From Rhynchopus euleeides (Eukaryota; Euglenozoa; Diplonemea; Diplonemida; Diplonemidae), in NCBI GenBank assembly GCA_963210315.1, contig OY723253.1, forward strand, positions 868,001-932,000: 64,000 bases of DNA. Reading direction: 5' to 3'. Positions 53,078 through 63,900 of the stretch are shown here, one piece after another. The notes beneath the pieces are model-generated. The model made no database searches and was not told where the DNA came from. It was given only the letters and a program-made list of their open reading frames with translations. Position 1 is the first letter of the stretch; each line of letters begins with the position of its first letter. The translations under genes and the position numbers were made by a program.

Positions 53078-55399
53078 CTAGGCTGACGCATGTGGCCAGA
53101 GGAGGAAGTAAGGGGGGCGCACTGCGCTGCCGAACACTGCAGGCACCTCCCGGGACGAACCGCGCTGCCGCCTGTAGTATGCGACAGCGAATGCGGTGAA
53201 CTGCGAATGTGGAAAGCTGTCGCGCCACCGCAGCATGATATCCGCCCGCGCCTCCGGCGCCAGCTGCCGAAACACATCCACACGCGCGCTGGGCTCCTCC
53301 AGCACACCCTGGGGCAGCACGGTCGGCTGGTCCCCGCCCCACATCTCGGGCGACGGCTGCACCAGACGCACCGGCACCTGCGGGTCCCCCCACACATCCC
53401 ACTCCCGGGCGACGCTGCTGCAGGGCTGCCGCAGGCCCACACCCTCCCCCAGCACGGCGGCCCGCACAGAGCCTGTCAGGGCAACCACCGCCTGCACGCC
53501 GCACTCACGCAGCCCCTGCGCGACGGCGGCATCACCGCTGCGGCTGCCCGCGAGGCGGGCCTCCTCCCAGGATGTCAGCACGCGCACCGTGGCGCTCTGC
53601 CATGAGGCGATGTCCTGCGCCACACCCGCGACGGTGCGCTGCGCCGCATGCTGGAGGGGGGCCGACACGCCGACCCCCGCATGCGCCCTCCGCAGCCCCG
53701 CCAGCGCTGAGGAGGTGATGACGACGGCTGCACCCTCCCGGCTCAGGCTTGCGATGCACGAAGGGTAGCGCAGCAGCGCCGACACCCCGACAACATGCAC
53801 GGACCCCCCCGCGTGGGGGGCGAGCCACCTCTCCAGCGACGTCGCCGCCTCCTCGGGGAACTCCTGGCAGCGGAGCAGCAGGTCAACGCTGCTGGGGAGC
53901 CCCCGCGCGTCAGCCACAGCCCCGTCATGAGGGACTGCCCACGCCACGGCGGACATCGCCGCCTCCGCCAGCGCCGCGTCACCGGGATGCGATGCCCCAC
54001 CTGCACCCAGCAGCAGCCTCGCCAGGTCCTGCAGGCACTCCGCCATCCTGCGCGTGGGGCCCACGCCGATGTCTCCACGATGCGACCCCACCTCCGCACA
54101 GGGGTAGACACCCGCAACAACGTTCCGCATCAGCATGCGCAGGAAAGACGCAGCCTCTGCCGCTGGGGTGCGCTGCCGCGCGAAGAACTCCGCCGCATAA
54201 AACAGGAGGAGGGGCGCGTGCACCAGGCCTGCCGCAACCTCCGCAACCCTCGCGCCGGAACGGGGGGGTTTCCCGATCACTCCGTGTCGCATCAGCTTCA
54301 AGTAGAGGTAGCGCACCGCTTTCTGCACAGAGGTGATTGCCTCCTTGGGTGTCTGCGGCAGGTCGAAGTGGATGCCGCGGGGTGAAGGGAGCAGCAGCGC
54401 TCTCTCGAAGAGGACATCAGGGGAGTCGCGGTGTGCCGCAATCCTCGCCACGATGGCCTGGGCGCGGCGGGGGAGCTGCAGCTTGATGCACGCCGCCAGC
54501 GCGGGGCACGCGATGTGGAGGGAGTCGAGAGACAGACGCGCCGTGCTGACACCCTCCTTGGCGCAGGCGACCTCAAGGATGGAGGCGATCTGCAGCGCGC
54601 GGAAGGGGCGCCCCAGCAGGCACATCGCATGCATCGCAAGGCCTGTGAAGGAGGAAAGGGAGCGGAGCCGTTCCTGCGCCCTCTCCTGCCGGATGGCCTG
54701 CACCGCTCGGGGGAGGACCCTCACAAGTGTCTTGAAGATGCGCTCAGCGAAGCAGGGGTCGGGTCTGGAGATGAGCGACTGCTGCAGGAAGGGTGAAACC
54801 GCGCCCAGCGCCGCCTCAGGGGTGCGGGGTGGGATGAGAGAGGTGGCTTCGCCATGGAGTACGGCCTGCGAGAGCTGCCGGGTTGCGTTTGCGATGGCCA
54901 CAGGTGTCTTGGAGATTTCGGACAGCGCGCCCAGCACCCGGTCCTTCCTGCGGGAGGCTGAGCCCCACAGGTTGCACGGTGAGGTGGCGCGCTGCGGGCG
55001 GACCACAGCCACCACGACATTTCGGGCATTCCAGGATGCCGACAAGGCGTGCTGCAGCCACACGTCTGTGGGGTGTTGCAGGATGCCTAAGGCCTTCCCA
55101 GCGGCACGCACCCCGCCTGTGAGCCCAATGACCTCTTGGATAGCGACTGTGATAAGGCCTGCCTGGAGGCTAACGGAGCGGCACTGCCGCCGGATGTGTG
55201 TACCATGGCTGACTGCCATGCCTGCAAAAGGGAGGAGGGGGTGGAGCGAGATGCTGTAGCGACGGAGAGGAAGGGCGGGCTTGCAGAGAGCGAGGAGGAG
55301 GAGGAGGGCTGTGTGGGTCGTGACGCAGCAGGCGTGGAATGTCAGAAACAGCAGCTGTGTCCTGGGGTGGGGTGGGGGGGTCGGGGTGGGGGCGACCAT
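53078..55399 (-). CDS. Unidentified 773-residue alpha-helical protein
   Basis: Single frame ending at the TAG at 53078. The first ATG is at 55399, but an ATG 60 codons later (MAVSHGTHIRRQCRSVSLQA, 55219) gives a more protein-like, basic N-terminus suitable for an organelle presequence; upstream residues are Pro/Leu-rich and may be leader sequence. The product is rich in Ala, Leu and Arg with long amphipathic helices and no clear catalytic motif. The overall look recalls helical-repeat organelle RNA-binding proteins, but I see no canonical PPR or RAP motif, so no function is assigned. No intron is needed. Confidence 0.65.
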   Translation of the reverse strand: MVAPTPTPPPHPRTQLLFLTFHACCVTTHTALLLLLALCKPALPLRRYSISLHPLLPFAGMAVSHGTHIRRQCRSVSLQAGLITVAIQEVIGLTGGVRAAGKALGILQHPTDVWLQHALSASWNARNVVVAVVRPQRATSPCNLWGSASRRKDRVLGALSEISKTPVAIANATRQLSQAVLHGEATSLIPPRTPEAALGAVSPFLQQSLISRPDPCFAERIFKTLVRVLPRAVQAIRQERAQERLRSLSSFTGLAMHAMCLLGRPFRALQIASILEVACAKEGVSTARLSLDSLHIACPALAACIKLQLPRRAQAIVARIAAHRDSPDVLFERALLLPSPRGIHFDLPQTPKEAITSVQKAVRYLYLKLMRHGVIGKPPRSGARVAEVAAGLVHAPLLLFYAAEFFARQRTPAAEAASFLRMLMRNVVAGVYPCAEVGSHRGDIGVGPTRRMAECLQDLARLLLGAGGASHPGDAALAEAAMSAVAWAVPHDGAVADARGLPSSVDLLLRCQEFPEEAATSLERWLAPHAGGSVHVVGVSALLRYPSCIASLSREGAAVVITSSALAGLRRAHAGVGVSAPLQHAAQRTVAGVAQDIASWQSATVRVLTSWEEARLAGSRSGDAAVAQGLRECGVQAVVALTGSVRAAVLGEGVGLRQPCSSVAREWDVWGDPQVPVRLVQPSPEMWGGDQPTVLPQGVLEEPSARVDVFRQLAPEARADIMLRWRDSFPHSQFTAFAVAYYRRQRGSSREVPAVFGSAVRPPYFLLWPHASA

Positions 55400-56035
55400 G
55401 GCACATAGAACAAATATACTCCCACTCCTTCCTGCCTTCCCCTGTGCGATGTGTCCCTGCGCCCGGTGGTTCTACGCCTGCTATATCTACTGCGGCTGGA
55501 CCGTGGACGAAGAGATCGAGGGAACAAGGCTATCGACACGGGGGGATGATGGGGGATTTGATCTCTGCAGTTTCTACTTGCAAAAAAGAAATCGAAGAAA
55601 TGTGCCAAAAAAAAAAGATAACGATTTTCGGCACACATGGCGAAGACACCTGACTGGAGAGAAGAGAAAAAACACATACACACAGCAACAGGGTAAAGAT
55701 CTAAACACATTTCTCTAGGTGGAGCGTTGATTTTGAGAGAGAGAAAGAGCGGGTGAGAGATTCAGAGAGCGAGAGAGAGAGAAGCAGTGCGATTACGGGG
55801 TCGGTAAAAGCAGGCTGCTAGCTAGGATGGTGTGTCGCGTTCGTGTATGGGAGGGTGGGGGGTATCGGGGGATGAGGGGGGGGGGGGTCGCATTTAGGAG
55901 GAGGAGCGTGCTGAGCAGGCAACACCCGGACCCCTCTCTGAAGAATTCTGTTTTCCGGGGGGGGGGGGGGGGGGGGCAAACGAATGGCACACCCCAGCCC
56001 CACCACTAACATCCCCCCCTCCCCCGAGCCAGCCG
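55400..56035. other. Spacer with GA-rich and G-rich tracts
   Basis: A (GA)n-like run at 55734-55782, an 8-G run near 55877 and a 20-G run at 55957-55976. No supported gene. Confidence 0.5.
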
Positions 56036-57452
56036 CTACTGCCTCCGGGATCGTTGTTTGTAGTGTTCGAGGCGGGAAAGCGCTTTTGCTCGCTGGTTCG
56101 GCGAAGGTGCACGGCCCTCAGGGATTCCTCGGGGGGAGACTGCGAGAGGCCCTTCCGACCTTACCTGTGCCATGGTGGCCTCGTCGAACAGCGGCTCGTA
56201 AACCTGCGGAGTGGGGGTGGCAGGGGGTGGGAATGGCCTTTGGATCATGTGAAACTCACACGCCGCGGCGGATGGAGAGACAGGCTGCCGGTGGCAATTC
56301 AGAAACGCAGGCAGGACGCTTCCCTGCCCCCGAGGCGTGCGCTGCCTTTGCGCGGGGCATGACACTACTGCACCACTGCACCCACTTCCCGAATCCTATT
56401 TCATACCACATCAGGCTCGACGGCTGACCGCACGGAGGCAGCGTGCATCGGGGCGCCGCCATTCACTGGCGCTCGGTGGCCGTGTTTCTGTTGAATCAGC
56501 TGGCTCAAGTTCTTCTTGTAGGCCTTGTTCTCACGGTCGAGACTGTGGATGATGCTGTCCTTCTGGTTGATCTCCTCGTTAGCCCCCTCAAGGCTCACCT
56601 TCAGGTGGTCGGACTGTGTGCGGCAGGGCGTATTTGAGTGTGTTCAAAAGCAAGGAGATACGCACACCCCGCCCCCCAGACCCGGAACGTGTCAACCAAC
56701 TATCTGAAAACAGGTTTATCGGGACCCCGGCTCCATACCTGAGTGGTCAGGGCGCGGGACTGCTCTGCACGCATCTTCAGCTCTTTCTGAAGCTCGCTCA
56801 TTTTGTCGCGCATCTGCTCGATCTGCAGCTTCATCTCCACCTCACTCCTGCAGGGGATGGGAGGGGTGTAGGCATGTCAAAAACTTTTCAAAAAGGTGCC
56901 ACATCACTCCACAGACAACCCACCCCATGGCACAGCGCGTGGGACCCCGCAGAACCACGCAAATGAATTACTTCTTTTGCAGCAGTGCCCCCCTGTGGAA
57001 GGCTCGACTCAAAGGCAATTTGCATACCCTTCAGAGGAAAGCTTGTCGACGAGCACCGCTATTCGCGCATCCTTTTCCTCGAGGGCAGTGCGGAGCATGG
57101 TGGTATCGCTTGAGAGGGCAGCCACCTGTTCGCGGAGGGCGCGCATCTCGCTGTGGTGCACGTCGCGCTGCTTCTCGAGGGAGAGCGTCTCACGGGTGTA
57201 CACCTCCTCCTGCCTGCGTTGGAAGTCACTCACCAGCCCCTGCAGGTGGGCGAGCTCCCTTCTGAATTCTGCGTTCTCCACCCGCAGCACCGACAGCTTG
57301 GTGTTCTCAGCCTCGAGGCCTGTGATCGATGTGGTCAGACGCGCATTTTTCTCCTTCTCCTCTCGCAGCGCAGCATGCAGGCGATCCAGCGTCTCGGTCT
57401 GCCTCTGTATCGTGAGGATCAACCGTGTGCGGTCTGCTGGGCCATCGTCCAT
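56036..57452 (-). CDS. Coiled-coil protein (4 exons), possibly centriolar
   Basis: Exons 57028-57452, 56739-56847, 56407-56613 and 56036-56203 (425, 109, 207 and 168 nt) join in phase to 302 residues. Donors are GTATGC, GTATGG and GTATGA; acceptors are CAG. The start MDDGPADRTRLI follows a CTCTGCAG acceptor-like site by 18 bases, so a leader intron may exist. Nearly the whole protein is heptad-rich coiled coil (LDRLHAALREEKEKNARL; KLQIEQMRDKMSELQKELKM), ending in a basic tail (LSRLEHYKQRSRRQ). The segment SLEGANEEINQKDSIIHSLD is reminiscent of the SAS-6 coiled coil, but no SAS-6 head domain is present, so this is only a hint. A GTAAGG follows VYEPLFDEATMAQ; splicing there is possible. Confidence 0.65.
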
Positions 57453-60400
57453 CGTGCCCAGCCCTGCACTGCAGAGGGGTGTGTGGTTGGAGATTGAAGC
57501 GTCCAGATGGGGAAGGGGGGGGAGGGAGCGTGGAGAATGCAACTTGGTTCACATTTGCAAGAAGCAAGCGGGGGGGGGGGGGGGGTTGTGGGGGCGTGGG
57601 AAGGGGGAGAGGGCGGGGTGTGGCGGTGGGTCTGAAGAAGCGCCAGGCAGCCTTGATCAAAACTTGAGTGAGAGAGAGAGAGAGGGCACAGAGAAACACC
57701 AGATGGAAGACGAATGAGCCTGAACTTCACGCGAACGCGCCTTTCCCAGGCGCTGGCTTCACAGTGGCCTGGCCAACCTGCTGACCGGACAATACCTGGT
57801 CAATTCTCAGGCCGGCCTGGCTAATCAGTCAACTGACTAGTCCAGCGTGTTGATTGGGTCAGAGGCGGGGGGGAGGGCTCGTTCTGGCTTCTTGTTATAG
57901 AGTCCCTCAGGGCGGCAGCTTCGGATGTTGAGGAGCAGCGTCACGCACGCAGGGTAAGAGACTGCCGGCAGCCCATTCCCATAAGCATATGGGGGGAGAG
58001 GGCTGTTTGATAAATATCTCTGTCGCACGCCCACACGCACACCCCACACAGGCAAAAGGCCCGGGCAGGGTCCACCCACTGGCAATGTGGTCACCACAGA
58101 CCCGCACATGTGAATACCATTGGTGCAGTGTAGAACGCACCAAGCGCACCCACACCCAAATGAGTTCTCCACTGGGGGCACGCACGGTAGGCTTATGGTT
58201 CGCACCGGGCGAAACCTGGTGCTGCCTCCAATACAATGCAGGCGCCCTTTCTCTTCAGATTGTAGAATGCGCAGTCGTCCGACTAGTCGGATTCGGCTCG
58301 TCGGTCGACCCCTCGGAATGCAATCGGATCAACCGTAACTCCACGATGTGGGAGTGGGGGGCCCGACTCGTGGCGTTTCGACTGGTCGAACCCGACTAGT
58401 CGGAATGCAGTCGGGCCGACTACCGCATCGTGAAGGAAGAGCGGTGGGTTACCGTCGAAAGCGAAGGCAAGACAAATCCCCCCTCTCCCCTGCACCCGGC
58501 AATCAGGGTGTCGGAGGTGTGTGGGGCCTGCGCCCTGCAGCCCTCATATGCAGAGAAATATGCGTTGGTGTGAAGCGGGGGTGCCTACCCCGACAAGATG
58601 GGCGGCAAAGCAGCACACTGTTTGACACGAAGGTACCCTTGCCCCCCCCCCCCCCCGCCCGCCACCACCCACCCCGCCGATGTTGCTGCACTGTGGCGGT
58701 TCTGTTGGAAACTATCTGTCTCTGCGCACCCCCCCCCCCCGGATCGTGAAGTGGTAGCAAAACACAGCAACAAATAAATTGCCATAAAAAATGATGTGTT
58801 GCAACACAGACCCTACTCTTTGTCGACACCACCCCCTCGTGATGTGAGTGGGGTTGCAAGATCCCGCTGGGGGCACGGAAAGTACCCCCCAGCGAAGCTA
58901 CGCCACACTATCAAAGGGAGAATCCGCTATCGGCAATATTTTCGGAAAAATTCGGCGTTTTTTCTCTCGGAGGAAATACACCAAAAAAAAACCACACCGC
59001 TTTTCGTCACCGGAGCGAAGGCCTCCAAAAGCTGAAACATAAATGAGGAGCTGGCTGAGTGATGGTCATCAGAAGTATATTAAAACCCCCCCCCCCAGTC
59101 CATGCCCAAGGAATTGAAGATTGGGTGTACGTGTTTTTGTTCCTCGGGGGAAATCCCCTCGGAGGTGCACAAATGAGTAGGATACACCTGTGGGCCGCCG
59201 TGCAACAAGAATGCGAAAGAAATTCCCGGGTCTTGGACAAGAGAGTGGGTGGGGCGGGGCGGGGCGGGAGGGATGGGATGGGGTGGGGTCGGACGATTCA
59301 ATATAAAAGAGGTGCAGCGGCCGTGGCGCAGCTGTGAGACCCCCCGATAGAAGAAAGCAATCAAATATTTGGCGTTTGGCGTTCGATACAGACATGGTCA
59401 GACGTTTCCACCATTCCATCCGCCACCCCGTGATAGCCATACGTGATACTGGAACCCGAAAGAGTTGTCGTCTATATAAACCCCACCACACCCCCGCCCC
59501 CTCCCCCCCGATCTGTTCGGCACTGCAAGCGCAGCAATCCAGCGGCCGACTCTCTGCTGCATGTTCTCTCTCGAGCCACGCAAATCGGCCAGTGCAATCA
59601 CAACGATGTGCCCTTTCAGGGTGGTCTTCGCTACAGCGCCGAAAACGGGACGTTTTTTTTGGTACCGGCGACCAACCCGTGTACGTTTTTTTTGGCGTGT
59701 TCCCTCCGATTTATAGGAGAAATACGCCGAAAGTATGTCTGTCAATAGCGAAGGCCTCCCCACGTGCACCGTCACACCCGGAAAAGCCATATGCAACTTA
59801 ATACGAAATGAGAATCAGAACCATGACAGTTTCGAGCAGTTACGAGCGGGAAGCGGTAATAAAAGAGGGGAGGGGTGTGGATGTGGAAGAAAACGGCAGG
59901 ACGGTCTGATTTGACCCGGGAGATGTGGCCCGGGAGTGGCGGTGCCACGGGCCCAAGAGAAGCACGACCCATCCGCCTGGGGGTGGGCCGTGCTGGTGGG
60001 GTGGGGCAGGTGATGGCAGCAGCGAATGCCCGTGATAATGGAGGTTGGCAGCTTTCATACGAACTTCGTACCCTCTCAGATTTGGGGAGGGGGGAAGGGG
60101 AGGGGGTTATTTCGATCGATTGTCAGTTGCCAGCTGTGAAACAGCGTCCGGGGCACTGCTACCACCCAACCCGCCTCGTGACGCACTCCCGCAGCGTTGC
60201 GAAGCGAATTTGGTTTCTCTCACAACACTCTGTGTGTGTGCAGGAAATATCGGGAGCGACATGCGAAAACTGGCACACACACTACTCACTCTTAGCACTC
60301 TTTCACCCACCCTCCTTTTGCAGCACAAAACAAACGTCTGTCACCGGATGGGCCCCAGGGGCGCAAGGCAGCCTTGCGGAAACAAGAAGCCCACAGAGGG

Positions 60401-60937
60401 GTGTTGGTAGTGGGGCGGTGTGTTGTGGCCCTGCGTACAGGCGGTGGTTCTAGCGTTGCCTTCACCGTTGCATGCACGTTCAACACACCGCCCTGCACCG
60501 CCCAATCCCACTGGCTTCTTCGCATTTTTGACAAGCACTTTTGTCGGGGCAACAAAACAAAACAAACCACACATCTCGATCACTGCAACCTCCTCCTCTT
60601 CTGGAGCCGAAAAACCGGCAGCACAACGTGAGAACGCACGGAGGAAAAAACAATAGGTGGCGGCGTCTTCACCCCCAAAACCAGACCTCATATTTTGGTG
60701 TCAGCACCGACACCCAGTCGACGCGGAGCGAAGCCCCCGCGCCCCTCCCAACAACGAGCCACAATTGTTCTGTGAGAACACAGGCCCACCCACCCCGCCA
60801 CTCTCTTTGTGAACACCACCCCCTCCGGTATGACGGAAGTGGCGTGAGTGGCGGGGTCGCAAGACCCGGCAGCAGGCAGAGAAAGATTCCACCTAGGCTG
60901 CATCGTGATGACACCAATAGGCCCGACACCAGCTGCG
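57453..60937. other. Non-coding stretch between the coiled-coil gene and the phosphate transporter gene
   Basis: 3.5 kb with no supported gene. Contains a 16-G run at 57570-57585, a 16-C run at 58642-58657, CGACTAGTCGG-type palindromes at 58277-58410 and an inverted repeat pair (58951-58992 with 59686-59731). Confidence 0.55.
58951..59731. repeat. Inverted pair of TTCGGCGT...TTTGGCGTG units
   Basis: 58951-58992 (TTCGGCGTTTTTTCTCTCGG, then AGGAAATACACCAAAAAAAA) matches the reverse complement of 59686-59731 (TTCGGCGTATTTCTCCTATA, AATCGGAGGGAACACGCC-AAAAAAA). The units are ~690 bp apart and could be the two ends of a small non-autonomous element or two dispersed copies. Confidence 0.6.
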
Positions 60938-63900
60938 TCATTCAACAGGCGGTGGAGAGAAGATGTGCTCCTCCCGGATAAACAACCGGACAGCGTTCCC
61001 TTTGCCGGGGCCGTTGAGCAGCTCTTCTGGCTTCAGCAGCAAGAGCGAGCGGACGTGGTTTTCGGTGAACACCCGGTGCCACAGCACCACGCAGGCCAGC
61101 GTCACAACACCCCAGCCATAGATGCAGAAGGCCCACGAATAAGACTGCTGCGTTAAATACCGCAGCTTGCCGAGATGAAGCACCAATCCACCACGGAGCG
61201 ACTCGTCTTCGAAGTAGCATCCGTAGGTCTTGTTGGTCATGGCAGCCACCTCGGTCCAGGCAGCGAGGAGCAGGATGCTGGCAAACGTGAGGAAGGCTGC
61301 AGCAGCGAAGTGCATCACGCTGACCACCCCGTAGCGCGGCTGCAGCACGTAGGTTGCGATCATTGCTGCACCCAGGCCCAGTGTCGTCACGCCCGCGATG
61401 GCCAGCCCTGAGACCACCTCCATGTGGTCTGCAAGCCCGCCCACGGGGCATACGTCTTGCAGCGACCTGCATCTGCTGCCGCCCCGCCACATGAAGTTGC
61501 GTGTGTGTGGGCACATGTCAGGCAGCGCCGCGCCTGTACCGCGTGTGGACTGCACGACGTGGATGGAGGTGTTGTCCCGGCCCTGCTCGCTGACAGCGAA
61601 GCTGTGGCTGTTGAGGGCTGCCACGCCCGACAGGTGCTGCAGCGGCAGCGTGGCAGGCAGGTCCAGCACGTGGCGCACGGAGACAGGTTCTGCCCCCGCC
61701 CTGATCAGGGACGCAGTGGTGTGGATGAGGGGCAGGTTGTCCGTCGCGTTGACAGACAGCAGCTCGAGGTCCAGGCCATGGGGCAGCCCTGTCTCGGAGT
61801 TGATGTTCGTGCTGTCGTAGGCACCCTGGATGTCGGTGCCGCTGGCGAAGTCTGCGCGGAGGAGACGCGCCGAGGCGTCGGGACCAGAGCCTGAGCGCTC
61901 CAGCAGGAGGACGGTGTCATCTTTCAACCAGCTCGCACCCACCAGCTGCACATGGGGCTGCAGCTCACCCGCGTCGCGCAGGACGACAAGCTTCTCTGCC
62001 AGCAGACGCGGGGTTCTGTAATTGGTAATGTCGAGCACAGCGCAGCGCACCACGCGGCTGTAGGCAAGGGCGGCGGACTCGCCCGTCAGGGCTGAGGCCA
62101 GGCAGACTACTGCGCGCTTGCGTGAGGGGCTGACAGCCAGGCTCTTGAAGCCGCGCAGTGCCGCCCGTGCTGCGAAGACCCTGGGGAGGACGTAGACCGT
62201 GCCCTGCTGGGTGCCGCTGCCCTGTGCGGCGTAGCGTGCCACGACATGGCCTGTGCTGTTCCACACGAGCACGTGTGGGTCGTAGAGCTCGCACCCGATG
62301 TGCATCCCTGTGTCGGTGTCGAGGATAGCGATGTCACCCACAGCTGGCCCGTCGGCAGCAGTGTAGGGTGCTGCGGCACAGGTGTCGCCCACAGCAAGCG
62401 CCTCAGGTGTGCTGTGTGGCGGCGAGTGCTGCAGCGTGGTGTGTTGCAGAATGCTGGACGTATGGCTGATAGACATGCGGGTGTGCGTTGTGATCAGGCC
62501 CACGCGCACCAGTGCCCCCGTGAAATTGGAGTCGGTGTTGCACCCCCGCACGGTGGCGGCGTGCAGCACACCCGTGCAGGGGTCGTGCGACAGCCCCGCG
62601 AGCGACGGCTGCATGCTGACGCCTGTCCCCTCGTTCAGCAGCTCCGGCAGATCGAAGGTGCGCACCTGCACCTCTCCCTCCTCCTCTTCTGCCGGTATGG
62701 CAAAGGCGCCGCTGTGGAACCCCGCAGTCTCGGGGAGGACGTCACCCCGCGGGTCGGCCCACAGCAGCTGCACGCCATGGCTGTCAGGGTTGACACTGCG
62801 GTAGAAGGCGTACGTCTCCACCACAGCTGCACACTGCTCCGCGTGGCGGGGGCGCGCGTGGCACGCAGGGATGTCACGACACGCCTGCACCCATGCGTGC
62901 GCACGGCAGCCCAGCTTTGAGCACTGCTGGAAGGCAGCCGCATACGCCTCGTCCTCAAAGGGCGTCGTTTGGTTGGTGGCGAACAACGGGTCTGCCTGGC
63001 ACGACCTCTCCAGACCTTCAGCACACTCATACAGGAGGTCTGTGTAGGTGCACTCACGTGGGGGCCTGTGCATGAGCCTGTGATCCTGCTCGTAGGACGC
63101 TGAGCAGGCGTGCCACAAGCCAATGCCAAACTCCGGCCGCCCACGAGGCTCGTCAGCGTAACGGACGCGGCGCCACTGCGTGGTGGGCAGGCACAGCACA
63201 GCACCCAGGAAGGCAATGCACGCTAGGCCCCATGCCGCTGTCGAGTAGGGCCAGATACGTGCCGAGTGGTCATCCACCTTGCGCTGCCACGCCTTCTGCC
63301 GTATCACGCTCAGGTCGATGCGGTCGAACTCGACATCCCCACCCCACAGCTGCATGAAGTTGGGATACATGCAGCCGCACGGAAAGTGATCCGAACGCAG
63401 GAAGGCAAAAGCGCTTCCGCGGGGGATGATGTCAGCATGGTTCCGCCGCACGTGCACAAAGGCAAGCAGCAGCCCCAAGACCACGATGAGCGGGAGGCAG
63501 GTCAGCACCAGATATCCCCACCCCGGGTAGGACACGAGGATCACAAGCCACGGGATCCCGACAAACATCGCCACCGTGTGCATCAGGGTGAACCAGCGCA
63601 GGTTGGCGCCCGTGTCGCCGAGGAACTGTGCCATGGAGAGGGGCACCTGCCTCAGGGGCCACACGACAAACCACAGCACCCCGCCTGCACAGTTGAAGAA
63701 CACATTCACCAACGCCACCTGCAGTCCCACGTAGACATTGTCGCCTGACAGGGCGGCAAGGAGGCCGCTGATCGTGGCGCCGAGGTTGGCCCCCACAATC
63801 AGAGGCGCAGCCTTCTCGATGTGGACGGCACCCAGCGCAGTCAGCACCGCCACCAGGGAGGTGAACATCGATGATGAGTGCAGCAGCACCGTGAGGACCC

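Noticed and set aside
56036..57452. Calling the coiled-coil gene SAS-6
   Set aside because: Only a short coiled-coil segment is reminiscent of SAS-6 and no head domain is present upstream to about 60.9 kb, so a name would be overclaiming.
62400..62520. Possible intron in the phosphate transporter gene
   Set aside because: The Thr/His/Ser-rich insertion looks unusual, but no GT(A/G)TG donor in the right place and phase was found, and the frame is continuous.
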